Shown piece after piece: positions 43,601-54,504 of a stretch of DNA of 64,000 nucleotides (position 1 is its first letter; each line of letters begins with the position of its first letter). The translations under genes and the position numbers were made by a program. Under the pieces are notes generated by a model that ran no database searches, was not told the origin of the DNA, and saw only the letters and a list, made by a program, of their open reading frames with translations. Source of the stretch: Aplectana chamaeleonis (Eukaryota; Nematoda; Chromadorea; Rhabditida; Cosmocercidae); contig JAPDOI010000900.1 in NCBI GenBank assembly GCA_029168955.1, positions 117,001 through 181,000 on the forward strand, read 5' to 3'.

Positions 43601-43613
43601 AGTCCTCACTCTA

Positions 43614-44007
43614 GAGCACGGCTACAATTTCGGAATAGGCAAATTAACTTGAACGGCCCAATTCCAATTAACTGTAGGCATTCATAGGAAAAACAGGGTG
43701 AGACCCCCAAAACGAAGAGAAAAAAACTCACATGATCATTATGAAGATTGAATGCTTTTGAGAGATCGATGAGATGCCGAGCAGATTTTCGCTTCCGATA
43801 TGTTTTCTCATTGTCATACAATTCCAAGGCACGTTCACAAAGCACCGCATAGTAAGACTTGCGGGATTTCTGGAAAACCATGAATTATGTTTTCATAGTA
43901 TTGCCTCAGTTTCAGAATCAATACTAGATGACGAGGAAAACGCATATACTCCGTTTTAAAGAAGGTGGTTATCCGAGAGCGCAGAGTCGGGGGAAGGGGG
44001 GAGGACT
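43614..44007. other. Non-coding gap
   Basis: A minus-strand 91-codon frame (43606-43881, ..ARHLIDLSKAFNLHNDHVSF) faintly resembles a retrotransposon palm (DLSKAF), but surrounding motifs are missing, so I do not call it. Nothing else is seen. Confidence 0.3.
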
Positions 44008-44525
44008 GTGGCCGTATTCATGAAACCACGGGTGCAGGAAGATGCGGAACCCTCCCCTGCCCGGCGTATGGCAACCAATATTGTGCCTTCTCTGTCCAAA
44101 TTTCATTAGTGGCGGCCCCCTCTTCGCCACCAGTGAGAATAGAGACAGGTATGGGTAGCCACCCGCAGAGGCGGAGAGGAGACCGGCGGGTAGAAGGCTG
44201 CTGTCTCTCAGCGCCGTTAGCAATGGATTCCGGCGGGCATAGCCTACCCGACCCCAACTGTGGAGGTAGACAGGAAGTGTCCGCACTGCCTGTCATCAAG
44301 ATATTGATCATTCTCTGCTGCGTGAGGTCGAAGTAGCAGGCAGCCAAAGCGCTCTCCGTTTACCCGCTAGGTGGCTAGCAAACTTCCTATCCACCAGCCA
44401 GGTAGCCGAGAACATTCCTGTGTACCTGCCGAGTACCAAGGAAGGTGCAACATCGAAAACTCGTCCAACAGCGGATCGACTTTGTACCTTCCCGAGAGGC
44501 TCCCAACGCTTCATGAATACGGCCA
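44008..44525. mobile_element. 518-bp MITE-like element
   Basis: GTGGCCGTATTCATGAA (44008) and its complement TTCATGAATACGGCCAC (ending 44525) are perfect 17-bp inverted ends. The interior is non-coding, with overlapping short frames and no motif. A target duplication could not be decided. Confidence 0.65.
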
Positions 44526-44859
44526 CTCTGAACAGCATGCGATCGCAGAATTCTGGGGGGGGGGGTTCGAGGGATCGTAGGTTTGTGGGAAGATTTTTTT
44601 TTCATAAAATTTTGCTGTCAGTTAACCAAAAAATGAAAAAAAAGTAATAGGTTTTTTATAGTTTGTTCTCTAAGACTATAACAGTATATATTAGCTCGAA
44701 TATATTTAACAAAGTTTGGGTGACGAGGCTTTAAAAAACGCCACTAACTTTTTTTCAAAATGACTTTAGGCAGCTGTGAAGGGCATTTTCGTACTCTAGG
44801 TCGAGAAGTGGTTCTAGAACAGTACATTTCATTCGGAATGGCCAGGCTGACTAAAGGCC

Positions 44860-44995
44860 TCAGCATAGCGGGAAAGGTGCAAGCGAGCAATGATGAGGGA
44901 TGGGGAGCGCTACGCAGTTTGACCGCGCATGCGACCGCTTTGCGTAGCTCCCACTCCTCATCATAGCTCGCTCGACTTTGCCGTTAAGCCGAAGG
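44860..44995. repeat. 135-bp hairpin
   Basis: AGCGAGCAATGATGAGGGAT.. GCGCTACGCA pairs with TGCGTAGCTCCCACTCCTCA.. TAGCTCGCT around a GCGCATGCGA centre at about 44930. The arms are about 65 bp with few mismatches. Confidence 0.75.
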
Positions 44996-45003
44996 CGTCA
45001 AAA

Positions 45004-45113
45004 ATGTTCCCTTGTCACTTCTGTGTAGCATCACGACTCTTCTTTTCGTTGTTCTGTGACCGTCTCCAGTAACTCCAATTCCTCATTCACCACCCCCCTC
45101 CCTTTGTTGTACA
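45004..45113 (+). mobile_element. CR1 fragment (end of PHD finger)
   Basis: CTTCTGTGTAGCATCACGAC.. to ..TTGTTGTACAT corresponds to 61670-61770 of copy D (..CAGTTCTGTGAGGCACCACG.. ..TTGTACAC). It is about 110 bp, cut at its right side by the MITE starting at 45114. Confidence 0.7.
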
Positions 45114-45262
45114 TAACGTCGGCATGGATCGCGAAGAGACTTCGCGTTCACTGTTGAGGGTTGGCGCAAACTCGGTGCCATGTGCTATAGCATAGGTGCG
45201 CCGGGTTGGCGCCAACCTTCGACAATGCACGCGAAGTCTCTTCCCGATCCATGCCGATGTTA
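45114..45262. mobile_element. Hairpin MITE (related copy at 60.5 kb)
   Basis: TAACGTCGGCATGGATCGCG.. GGTTGGCGCAAACTCGG pairs with ..CCGGGTTGGCGCCAACC.. CGATCCATGCCGATGTTA. The ends are TA-bounded. A partial extra unit (CGGCATCGATCCTGAAGAGA) follows at 45267. The same element, diverged, lies at 60489-60629. Confidence 0.75.
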
Positions 45263-45299
45263 ACTTCGGCATCGATCCTGAAGAGACTTCGAGTCAGGG

Positions 45300-46007
45300 C
45301 TGGGCACGCGTCCCAGTTAACCTTAGGGGGGTACATATAAGACGTTGCAAAGAGGGCAAAGGGGGGTGCCTAAACCGGGCACAAAAAAACGAAGTGCATG
45401 TTCTGTTAAATATCAGAAGAAAAATAATACACGACTCTCTTCTGGTTTGCCATATCTTCTTCTCCGCTTTTTAAGGCAAACATTTACAGAATTAAAATTA
45501 TTGATAAATATGCAATTTGTGTCCCCATTAATTCATAGTTGTTGTCGAAGTTTTTCATTAACAAATCTATTATTTGGAGATCATACATATGTGTTTGTTT
45601 TGAGGAAGGAATAAACACTACTCTGTTATCTTGTAGCAAGTAAGGATTGATGTGGTGTCATATTTCTTTGGAGCAACATTCAGTGATTGCGCGGGTGGTT
45701 ATCGATTCGAGGCGAAGAAACCAAGACAGCGCTCAGAAGCGCTATTGTTCACGTTAAGTAAACGATTAGCGAACTGCTGTATTATGACAGACTAAAAATA
45801 CAGATATCACAGTCAGTATAAAAACTAGCCAACGAATCCTCGTCCATGAGAATGACTTATGAAGAGACCCGACTGTAAAAATTGAAGACTGCAAGTTCCA
45901 GTGAAAGAAGCAAATAATCGTATCTTCCTACTTGAGAGAAGTGCCCCGTACATAAAAACCCGAATTTCATCCAGCTTGAATGCCGCGATCCCGGGTCCGT
46001 ACCATTA
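45300..46007. other. Non-coding gap
   Basis: A/T-rich sequence without element ends or plausible exons. The 89- and 92-codon frames at 45196-45614 have no motif. Confidence 0.3.
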
Positions 46008-46392
46008 GGCACCCAAAAAGGGTTTGCCGCCAGTACCAGTTTGCATGTTTTATGGTGGGGAGAGAGATAATTGCACCTCGCCTCGTTGGGGACGGCAGAT
46101 CGTCGACGCCGCGTTGCGGAGAAGACTGTCGCGCCGGCCGCGAATGGGTTGAGCTCCGTCTCGAGCTGCTATCAGGGGCAATGAAGCTGAAACTGAACAA
46201 ACGAACTCCAGCAGACCTGAGCTTCACCCTCAAGCTGTATATCTTGAAGCTTCACGTTAGAAACCTTGAGATTCTACCAGAAATCTGAAATTTTTTGTTC
46301 CCTTGTTTACTGACCAAATATGCAGCAGAAATGGGTCCTTGGGATTCAACTTGACTTACTTGACTTAATCGGTTGGCTTTCGCCTGACGCGG

Positions 46393-48337
46393 TCATTCCG
46401 CATCTTCACCGAGGTGTGCCGTCCTAGTAGTCAGCCGTGTCCATTTTTCACGGTCTTCAGCCACAATTTGAACACATTCCATCCAGCTGTCACTATTCCA
46501 TTTCCTGCGAAACGAAACATCGCGCCTGAACTGTCTTTCGATGCCGAGTGACTTTAAATCCTCTTTAACCACATCCGTCCAGAACTTTCGCCTACGCCCA
46601 GGTGGCCGTTTCAGACAGGATTTGGAAGCATTTTTAAAGCGTGTTGTACGAGACGATCCGGCGTTCTTCTTAGTATATGCCCGGAGCAGTCGAAGTCGAC
46701 TTTCCATTGCTGCTTGAGATGGCGTTAGGAGATGCTGGCACCTCCTCGTGTCAAGCGTTGATGTACTGCGTCGATTTCCTTGTAAAGGTCTTCGTTATGG
46801 CATACACGCGGCCAGAAATATCCAAGCAAACGCCTAAAAGCTTCCTCTCCGTGCAATCCAACCTTTCCATCTGCGTTTTCGGTGCTGCCCACGTCTCCGA
46901 TCCGTACATCATGATAGGGCGAATAGCGGATAGGTAGACGCGCAACTTGACTTCCTTCGCGATGGTGGTAGACCACAAACACTTGGTTAGAGAATTGAAT
47001 GCAGACGTAGCTTTCGCACATCGTTGTCGAATATCCGCTGCATAACTACCATCGTTCTTCAGCAAACAGCCCAAATAACAGAAATCGTCCACCAGTTCGA
47101 TACGTTGTCCGTCCACACACAAACTCCAGTTGAAGGCCTCTGAGGAGACCCACATCTGCTTGCATTTGTCGGGACGAAGACGAAGTCCATAGGCTGCGGC
47201 ATACTTCGAAACGAGGTTCACAACTTTGCAGTTTTGCGTTGTTTTCAGCGAATAACACAATGTCGTCGGCGTACTCCAGGTCGACAAGGGAGCGTCCTGA
47301 TGGTGTTAGGATCACATCCGCAGAAAACTGTTCTGCAACTCTACGCATGATGTCATCAACGGCGAAGTTGAAAAGAAAAGGTCCTGCAACGGCTCTTGCC
47401 TTACTCCTGTTTTCACCTCGAAAGCTGACGTAAATCCGACAGGTGTACGAACTGCTGCTGTTGTTCCTTTGTTCATGTCCTCGATTAACCGAACATACTT
47501 TTCCCGACTCCATCTGCTCGCAGAGCATTGAGCAATCGATCACGATGAGGAGAGTCGAACGCGGCTTCAAAGTCCAAAAAGCAAGCTGTAATGGCTTCGA
47601 AAACCGCTGCCACGATTCAATTACTCTTCTCACGACGAACACTTGGTCGATGGTCGATCTTCCAGGTCGAAAACCGGCTTGCTCATCTCTGGTCGTTCCT
47701 TCACGATGTTTGATAAGTCGCTCGAGAATGATACGTTGCCCTAAAACCTTGTACATGACACGAAGTAGAGAGATTCCTCTGTAGTTCTTAGGATCCGTGA
47801 CGGATAGCTTCTTGTGAAGAGGTACGATGATCGCATGTCTCCACGAATCGGGTATCCTTTCGCTCATCCATATGGCACGGATGGTGTTGGTCATTTCACG
47901 AATCCCAGCCGGAGGAAGAGCTTTCAGCTTTTCAGCGGTGATGTTGTCATCTCCACCTGCCCTTCCATTCCTCATTTTCCGGACACAATCCAAAACTCCA
48001 GACTCAGTCGGCGGTGCCTCACTCACATCGTAATGTGTGCTCTCTGAACATGCGGGAGCTCAGGTACTGATGGCGCTGGACGATTCAGTAGTGAACTGAA
48101 GTAATCCTTCCATATTGGCAGCGTCGCATCACCAACTGCAACTCCATTGGTAGTGTTCAAGACAGGAGAACATCTCTTCATCTTCTTCCCGCTATAATGT
48201 CGCAGCAACGTGTAGGCTTTCCTCGGATTCTTCTCCTCCCAAGCCTTCTCGAACTCCTTAGCTCTACACGTCCACTCTCGTTCGCGGTCACTTTTAAGCT
48301 GCCGACGCAACTTCCTCCTCAGACGCTTCTCCTCCAC
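46393..48337 (-). pseudogene. RTE reverse transcriptase and C-terminal domain
   Basis: Frame 48023-48337 is the pre-RT linker (RRQLKSDREREWTCRAKEFE). Frame 47046-48026 holds RT motifs: MRNGRAGGDDNITAEKLKAL, DSWRHAIIVPLHKKLSVTDP, KNYRGISLLRVMYKVLGQRI, DEQAGFRPGRSTIDQVFVVR and LEYADDIVLFAENNAKLQ. The QLAFLDFEAAFD region is scrambled (frameshifts near 47480-47570). The C-terminal part follows in frames 46751-47287 and 46393-46707 (RPPGRRRKFWTDVVKEDLKS). A one-base loss at about 46835 shifts the frame after CTERKLLG. Confidence 0.88.
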
Positions 48338-49418
48338 GAAGTTTCCTGCAGTTCGGAGAGCACATACTCTGTTGTAGGTAGATGTTGTTTCTTCTGAGAC
48401 GTAGGCGAACTTCTTCTAGGCTGTACAACCGGGAGTGCCTCTTTCGAAGCGTCCTGGATGCATTTGACAAACGAATCCGCGTCGCAAAGTTTCTTCTTAG
48501 TCCGTACTCCGATGTGAATAGAAACGCGTTGTCGGAAATTCCTTCTGCACTCTTCATCTCTGAGACTTGTCATGTCAATCCTCTGGAGAGGCTGAGCCCC
48601 TCGCTTCCTCTTATGAATCCTCGCAGTGAAGTTCAACAACAGAACAGGACGGTGATCCGAATCGAATGCGACATCCCACACAGCTCTAGATTCGAATGTC
48701 CGATACTGGAATATTCCTCGTCAGGACATAGTCAAGCTGTAGTTTCAAAGTTGTCATCTTCCGCTTCCGCTGCTCTTCTGGAGATAGCCGGGTTGGTCCC
48801 TGCCACGTAAGCTGATGGCGGCGATGATTCCTCTGAATGTCGATGCAATAATCAGACCACTGCGTTCACAAAGTCGACAAGGCGGTAGCCATTGTCCGAT
48901 GTTTGCTCCACTGGGTAGAACCATTTACCGAGTACTTCGGATTCCTGATCAAGTCCCATCTTCGCATTTGCGTCAATCCCCACGACAACAGCATGTTGAC
49001 AAGGTATCCTGGCCAGCAACGTATTGAGTTCCTCATAAAACGCATCCTTCGAATTGTCTTCGGCGGTTTCAGTGGGCGCATGAGCACTCACTATCCACAG
49101 ATTGAATCCTCTGTGATCCCGCAGTCGTACGAATGCATTCCGACACGACGTTGAGCCGAACTCCTTGACCATACCATTGAAATCCTTCCTTACAGCTATT
49201 GCACAGCCTCCCACTCTCCTATCGTCAGCGTTGCCGCAGTAGATGGTGTACTCTCCGACGCTGATGACGGGTCTATCCTTGAGGCGGGTTTCCTGCAAAG
49301 CAGCAAACGGTGCATGGAAATAGCTCAGAAGTCTGGATAGCGCAGTTTTTTGGATATCACTCGACAGCGATCGACAGTTCAGGGTGGCGAAATTGTGGCT
49401 TGTGGCCAAAGACTCCAT
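48338..49418 (-). pseudogene. RTE endonuclease domain
   Basis: Frame 48852-49418 reads NFATLNCRSLSSDIQKTALS, AALQETRLKDRPVISVGEYT, GGCAIAVRKDFNGMVKEFGS, WIVSAHAPTETAEDNSKDAF and VVVGIDANAKMG, which are the N, E, H-P and D-x-N motifs of EEP nucleases. It stops shortly after LVDF. The rest is in another frame (48319-48681), with VAFDSDHRPVLLLNF providing the final Asp-His pair. A gap of about 170 bp between the frames contains no motif, so at least one shift or deletion is present. Confidence 0.88.
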
Positions 49419-49915
49419 GACTCCCTAGGTACGGATCCTAAGGTGTTATGGACCAGAGGCCTTAGTGTGCCGGACGGCGACACCTTTATGCAATGTGCGG
49501 GATACTTTCGCGATATAGTTGTGCACGCTATATCGCTCGAACGTTCCCTGTGTACACTCAAACGTCTGCTGGGTTCAGTAGAAGCAGGGGCACCAACGAG
49601 CAGGTACCAACAGACTTGTATACACACCCCCGGGGATTCAACAAGATTCCAAACCAGTCAGCTTCAGGTAGAAGCTGAAATTTAAAAATTTCAATTTCTA
49701 CCCTGAAGAGCGAAAATACAATTTTCTGGTTTTAGGACTGGTGAAGAGGTTCAAATATGTCGTTGAGACTCTACCAGGTTCAAACCGGTCAGCTTCACGC
49801 AGAAGCTGAAATTCAAAAATTTAAAATTTCTCCATGAAGACAGAAAAAATCATTTTACTGGCTTCAGGACTGGTCATGAGGTTTGGATGTGTCGTTGAGC
49901 TTATTTTTATTATTA

Positions 49916-50754
49916 TTTGCCGCTCGTCGTGGGCTAATATGCGGTGTGAATTAACATGCCATTGAGGTTGACCTTATACAGAGCTTATGGGCTGATGAGG
50001 ACCTGCGGTGCAGTCGACGCAGAGTCTTGAACTGTACATGTTTCTACGATGTCGACTGGAGACGTTAGCTGACGACTACGCAACTAAATTATGACGTTTT
50101 CTAGTGATTTTTAGGCAGGCACCTGTGTTGAGTTCGCTTTATCCATATTAAAATTCAATATTCATATCACAATACATATATTTTCAGTCAGAATCGAACC
50201 TTTCAGGTGAAATTGTCTAGATATTTATTTTGCGAATGCATGTTTCATCATTGCGTAATCTCACTGAACGTTTATTCAAGAATTCAAAAAAAAAACTTCA
50301 CCTGCCTTATAGTTTCTGCTTCCCGTAAAATTTGATTGCTTTCAATTTACACATTTAAATCTAATATGCGATTTCAGCGCTTCTTAAATTAGTTCCCCAT
50401 AGGCTTGTGACCGAATATAATATTTTTCATATAATATCAAATACCAATAATTTGAATATTCGAGTACTCGATTTTTCGATTCATTCGAAAATTTCAACTT
50501 TTTTCAATCTTTCAAACTTTCCGGTTTTCAACAATTCTTCTGATTTCGAGAACTAAATTACTAGGTCTTCCTTATACTCCATTCGTTCGGGAATTCAAAA
50601 AATCAGTTTTTTCTCTTATTATCAGGGTTTATTCGGAAAACTGGATACTCGGCATTTTAAAAAATCGACCAGATTCGGGTCACGAGATTCGTATATTCAG
50701 CCTTCGAGAAAAAAAATGTAAAAAGTTTTTTTCTAGTTATCCGGAAATGGTTAA
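49916..50754. other. Interior of the inverted-repeat structure, AT-rich
   Basis: Around 50450-50700 and again at 51245-51500, imperfect GAATATTCGA/TCGAATATTC words resemble the array of the 40-kb hAT-like element, so remnants of a related element are likely. They are split by the TTAA MITE at 50.8 kb. No coding sequence is seen. Confidence 0.4.
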
Positions 50755-51239
50755 AGGCAGTGTTCACGATAAGAATCGTTTTTCTGCTTTTCCGCCTATC
50801 TTGAAGGCGGTCCCATGCTGATTCCAATGATCTTTTTGGAATCGTACAAAACCTTCTGGGAACGGAGTTATGGTCCCTCAAAGATTGAGCTAAGGAAACA
50901 TGGTGGACGAGTTGTCCGAGGCTTGTAACTTCCATCTTTTGCAGCTGATGTATGCGAGCTGACCTGAGTAAAGACAGAAGTTGAGAATGAAGGGAAGAAC
51001 GGCTCTATTGTTCGGAAACCATCGCTCATCTCATGATCTCGAGCATTCATTTGTTCAAGCCGGTGGGCGTGGAAAGTGCATCTGGGTGTGACGAGCTGAC
51101 GGGTGTCCAACTTTGGGGCCGAAGGGGACCGTTCCAAGCTCATTTTTCTTAGTTTTTTAAACGTTGGGGTTGCGCTAGGCCCCGCAGCTGCCGATCTCCA
51201 CCAAAAAGTTAGACATGGTTTTTATCGTGGACACTGCCT
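50755..51239. mobile_element. TTAA-flanked MITE, copy 2
   Basis: TTAA (50751-50754) precedes AGGCAGTGTTCACGATAA, and the inverted end TTATCGTGGACACTGCCT is followed by TTGA (51240-51243, one change). Its interior shares about 110 bp with the exon-like segment at 11.9 kb (GTGGACGAGTTGTCC.AGGC). Confidence 0.8.
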
Positions 51240-51917
51240 TTGAAGAATTCGAATATAACAAGTTTAAAGAATCTGAATAAAGTTCCCGAATATTCATTTC
51301 AATCGAATAAATTGCACGTTTTTAATATTAAAAAAACGCCATATTTAAAAAATCAATCACTCGGAAGTTTTGAAAACGCCCCATTCAAATTCATTCGCTC
51401 AAGGTAAATTTAAAAGGGGGCTATATTTGAAAAGTCTGAAATTCGAGAACTTTAAGAAGGGATTATTCGAATGATTCAATCATTCGTTTTTTTTTTCTAA
51501 AAAAAATACAATATTCATTTAATACAATACCCTTTGCTTTCAAATGTGAAATCCGAAAGGGTTCTTAATTTATGGAATGAAACAAAAATTAGACAGATGA
51601 AGAAATTTTCTCGAATCCTTGAGTCGGCTTTTAGACAAATGGTCAGTGAGATTGCGCCATGATGAAGAAGTGCATTTGCAGAACAAATGTCAAGTGAATT
51701 TCACTTTCACCGAAAGGTTTGATTCTGAGAGAAAATGTGTGTAGTGTGATACGTATAAAACTGGAAGGTTGGACTGGTTTAGTTTGGAACCTGGTACACC
51801 CGCGTTACGACCTCATGACAGATCTTAAAATATGAAAATCGGAAATTTAGTCTTCGGAGTGAAAATTGAAAATCTGAAATCTCAGTTTCTACGTGAAGCT
51901 GATCAGTTACGACTTAA

Positions 51918-52358
51918 AGGCAGGGTTCGCGATAAAATCGGTTGTTGTGCTATCCCCATGGAAAGGTAGATCTGGGCATCACAAAAGTGAAAATAAGTAA
52001 AAAATTGAATAAAAAACGCTCAGGAACAAGTTATTGCTTGGTGTCCTCCCGCCTCCAATTATCGGGATTTCTATAAAAGCCTGTTTTGTTAACTTTTATT
52101 TTTTTCTTAAGTAATTTATGTACACTTCTGGAGACCACTGACTATTTTGACAGCAAAATCAAAGGCGGATAAACAGGCGTTAACGAAAATCTCGTTAATT
52201 AGGGGGCCGGCCGACACCAGTAATTAGCCGTTATACCTTGTTTTTGAGCGTTTTTCCTGCGAAATTCCGGTTTTTTCACTTATTTTTACTTTTGTGATGA
52301 CCCAATTTACATTCTCATGAAGAGAGCTCAAAACTCGTTTTTATCGCGAACCCTGCCT
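51918..52358. mobile_element. TTAA-flanked MITE, copy 3
   Basis: Perfect TTAA on both sides (51914-51917, 52359-52362). The ends AGGCAGGGTTCGCGATAAAA and TTTTTATCGCGAACCCTGCCT are exact inverted repeats over about 19 bp. It is 441 bp and non-coding. This is the cleanest copy of the family. Confidence 0.88.
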
Positions 52359-52403
52359 TTAATACACCCTCCACGACACATTTCAACCTCATCATGAACT
52401 TAA

Positions 52404-52958
52404 AGGCATCGTTCGCGCTGAAAACCAGTTTCCAGTTTTTTTAGCTCAATTTCATGAATGATACCGGTGGACCACGTCGGTGAAGTTTTGAACGTCAAAA
52501 ACATATGGTTCTGAAGTTGGGGTGATTCAAAATGACGATCCGCCACCAGTTTTTACCAACCATCCAGCACAAGGAACATAAGTGCCATCACAGGCGCACA
52601 TGATTCAGCATTTGAAATTTTAATTCGGAAAATTCTAACTTCCAAACTTGCCCAATGGATTTTCCTTTTTTTAAATAAGTTGCAGTGAACGAAAGGCGAG
52701 ATGAACTCACCGACCTAATAAGTTTAAAGGAAAAAACACATCCGACGTTTGTGAAAAAAAAACTTCCGACGTATTACACCTGACACACCGACATTGACGG
52801 AGTGGTGAGGAGTGATTAACTCGAGACGTTTTAAAACGAGCCTTTTTGCCAAAATTTATGGTTTTGTGAAGCCTTTCCAATCTTATTCTGTATGTCAGAG
52901 AATCGCCTGAGCAAAAACATGAAAAAATGAGATACGCGTTTTCGCGAGTAGAATGCCT
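52404..52958. mobile_element. TTAA-flanked MITE, copy 4
   Basis: TTAA (52400-52403) then AGGCATCGTTCGCGCTGAAA. The right end reads GCGTTTTCGCGAGTAGAATG, CCT, then ATAA (52959-52962). Internal blocks (CCGCCACCAGTTTTTACCA, AAAAACATGAAAAAATGAG) match copy 1 in inverse orientation. The right terminus is degraded. Confidence 0.7.
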
Positions 52959-52969
52959 ATAACACCAGA

Positions 52970-53340
52970 AAAAAGGAGAATTTCATTTTTCGAAGTGAAC
53001 TTCAAAATTTTTAAATTTCAGCTTCTGCATGAAGCTGACCAGTTCGGAACCTTGTAGAAGCTCAACGACTCATTCGAACCTTATGACCAATCCTGAAACC
53101 AGTAATTTGATTTTTTTCGGTCTTCAGGATGGAATCTTAAATTTTTAAATTTCAGCTTCTCCCTGAAGCTGACCAATTCGGAAGTTGTTAGAATCTCAAC
53201 GACACATTCGAAACTCATGACTGGTCTTAAAACCAGAAAATTGAATTTTTCGGTCTCCAGGATGAAAATTGAAATTTTAAAATTTCAGCTTCTGCGTGAA
53301 GCTGACCAGTTCGGAACCTTGTTAAATCCCAAGGACACAT
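52970..53340. repeat. About 118-bp tandem units (right arm)
   Basis: Three units contain AATTTCAGCTTCTGC.TGAAGCTGACCA.TTCGGAA and AA.CTCA.GAC.GGTCTTAAAACCAG. The same units in the opposite direction lie at 49643-49915, and a single unit at about 51815-51912. Confidence 0.8.
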
Positions 53341-54205
53341 TTCTACTGCATATTTGATCAGTAAACAAAGGAACAAAAGTAGCAGTTGTATTGTTGAATT
53401 GAACCACGAGGTTGATAGATCTTTTATTGCCGCAGCTATACAGCTCGAGACGAAGCTCAACCCATTCGCCGCCGGCGCGACAGTTGACAGACCTGGAGAC
53501 TTTAAGGAACAAAAAATTTCAGTTTTCTGGAAGAATTTCAAGGTCTGAAACGTGAAGCTTTAAGATATAACAGCTTGAGGGTGAAGCGCAGGTCTGCTGG
53601 AGTTCGTTTGTCCAGTTTCAGCTTCATTGCCCCTGATAGCACCGGCGCGACAGCCTTCTCCGAAATGCGGCGTCGACGATCTGCCGTCCCCAACGAAGCG
53701 ATGTGCAATCATCTCTCTCCCCACCATGAAACGTGCCCACCGGTACTGGCGGCCAACCCTTTTCGGGTGCCTAATGGCCGCCCCCCCCCCCCGCATTTCC
53801 TCAGAGACTGGGCTTGCCGTGCGATATGGTGTTTGTCCGCAGCTACATAGCACACACTGAAGTGGACGCGCGCACACTATTAATTAAAAATGTGTTTCAT
53901 TACAGAACGGGGAAGAGAAAAGGAACGAAACTGGAGTAAATGAAAGAAGGCGGAAATGATACTTTTAATGTATCCATTATAGAAATTCAATGTAAATTGT
54001 GGTGCGCGCGAAGCGCGCACCTGATTTGGAAAAGGATTGCTTCTGCGCAAACCCCTCCCTCGTTGCAGAATCTCGATTTGAAAGATAGTTCCGAACTTGG
54101 CATTTTCACAAAATGTAGAGCAGTAAAGGTTCTTAACACTGCCCGAATTTCAGAAAAATCCGCTTTGTGGTTCTCGAGATATGGAAATATTTGTAAATTT
54201 TAAAA

Positions 54206-54367
<162 letters not shown>

Positions 54368-54504
54368 TCCGGTGAAACTTTTGAATGATAAGAAACATGA
54401 TTGTCCATTTGAGAGAAACGGAGTAGATTGCGATAAGATTGAATTGCTTGCAAGCGTTAGAGTAGGTCTCCTTTACGTCTGTCAGGAACCCTATCCACAC
54501 CGTT

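Larger units (their letters stand above)
39953..43613. mobile_element. hAT-like non-autonomous element with AT-rich tandem-repeat ends
   Basis: The inverted ends TAGAGTGAGGA (39953-39963) and TCCTCACTCTA (43603-43613) are perfect and hAT-like. The adjoining 8 bp are GTGCACGG on the left and GAGCACGG on the right, a target duplication with one difference. Directly inside each end lies a tandem array of TTCGAATATTCGAA-type units (42 bp left, 41 bp right). The interior holds a foldback and a hairpin MITE. There is no transposase. Confidence 0.75.
46351..49632 (-). mobile_element. RTE-type non-LTR retrotransposon, full length
   Basis: The 3.28-kb element is flanked by an exact 10-bp duplication, GGGATTCAAC (46341-46350 and 49633-49642). 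It has a 5' region of about 210 bp, an ATG at 49418, an EEP endonuclease, an RT, an RTE-type C-terminal domain and a tail of AAGTC-type repeats (AAGTCAAGTAAGTCAA, minus strand). Its length and lack of a gag-like ORF1 fit the RTE clade. It lies in the left arm of the 46.0-53.8 kb structure and has several frameshifts. Confidence 0.92.
46008..53777. mobile_element. Inverted-repeat structure with 118-bp tandem units in its arms
   Basis: The left arm (46008-46350 plus 49633-49915, interrupted by an RTE) and the right arm (52970-53777) are inverted copies: CCATTAGGCACCC, GGTGGGGAGAGAGAT, GGGGACGGCAGATCGTCGAC, AACGAACTCCAGCAGACCTG and GTCCTTGGGATT all recur inverted. Inside each arm lie 2-3 units of about 118 bp carrying TCAGCTTC.G.AGAAGCTGAA. 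The central part contains three TTAA-flanked MITEs. The outer limits are approximate. Confidence 0.75.

Noticed and set aside
43606..43881. Minus-strand frame with DLSKAF, as in RT palms
   Set aside because: None of the neighbouring RT motifs (HGF, PQGG, YADD) is present. A six-residue match is not enough.
44371..44647. Short frames in the 44.0-44.5 kb MITE
   Set aside because: Overlapping frames on both strands with no motif, lying inside an element with perfect inverted ends.
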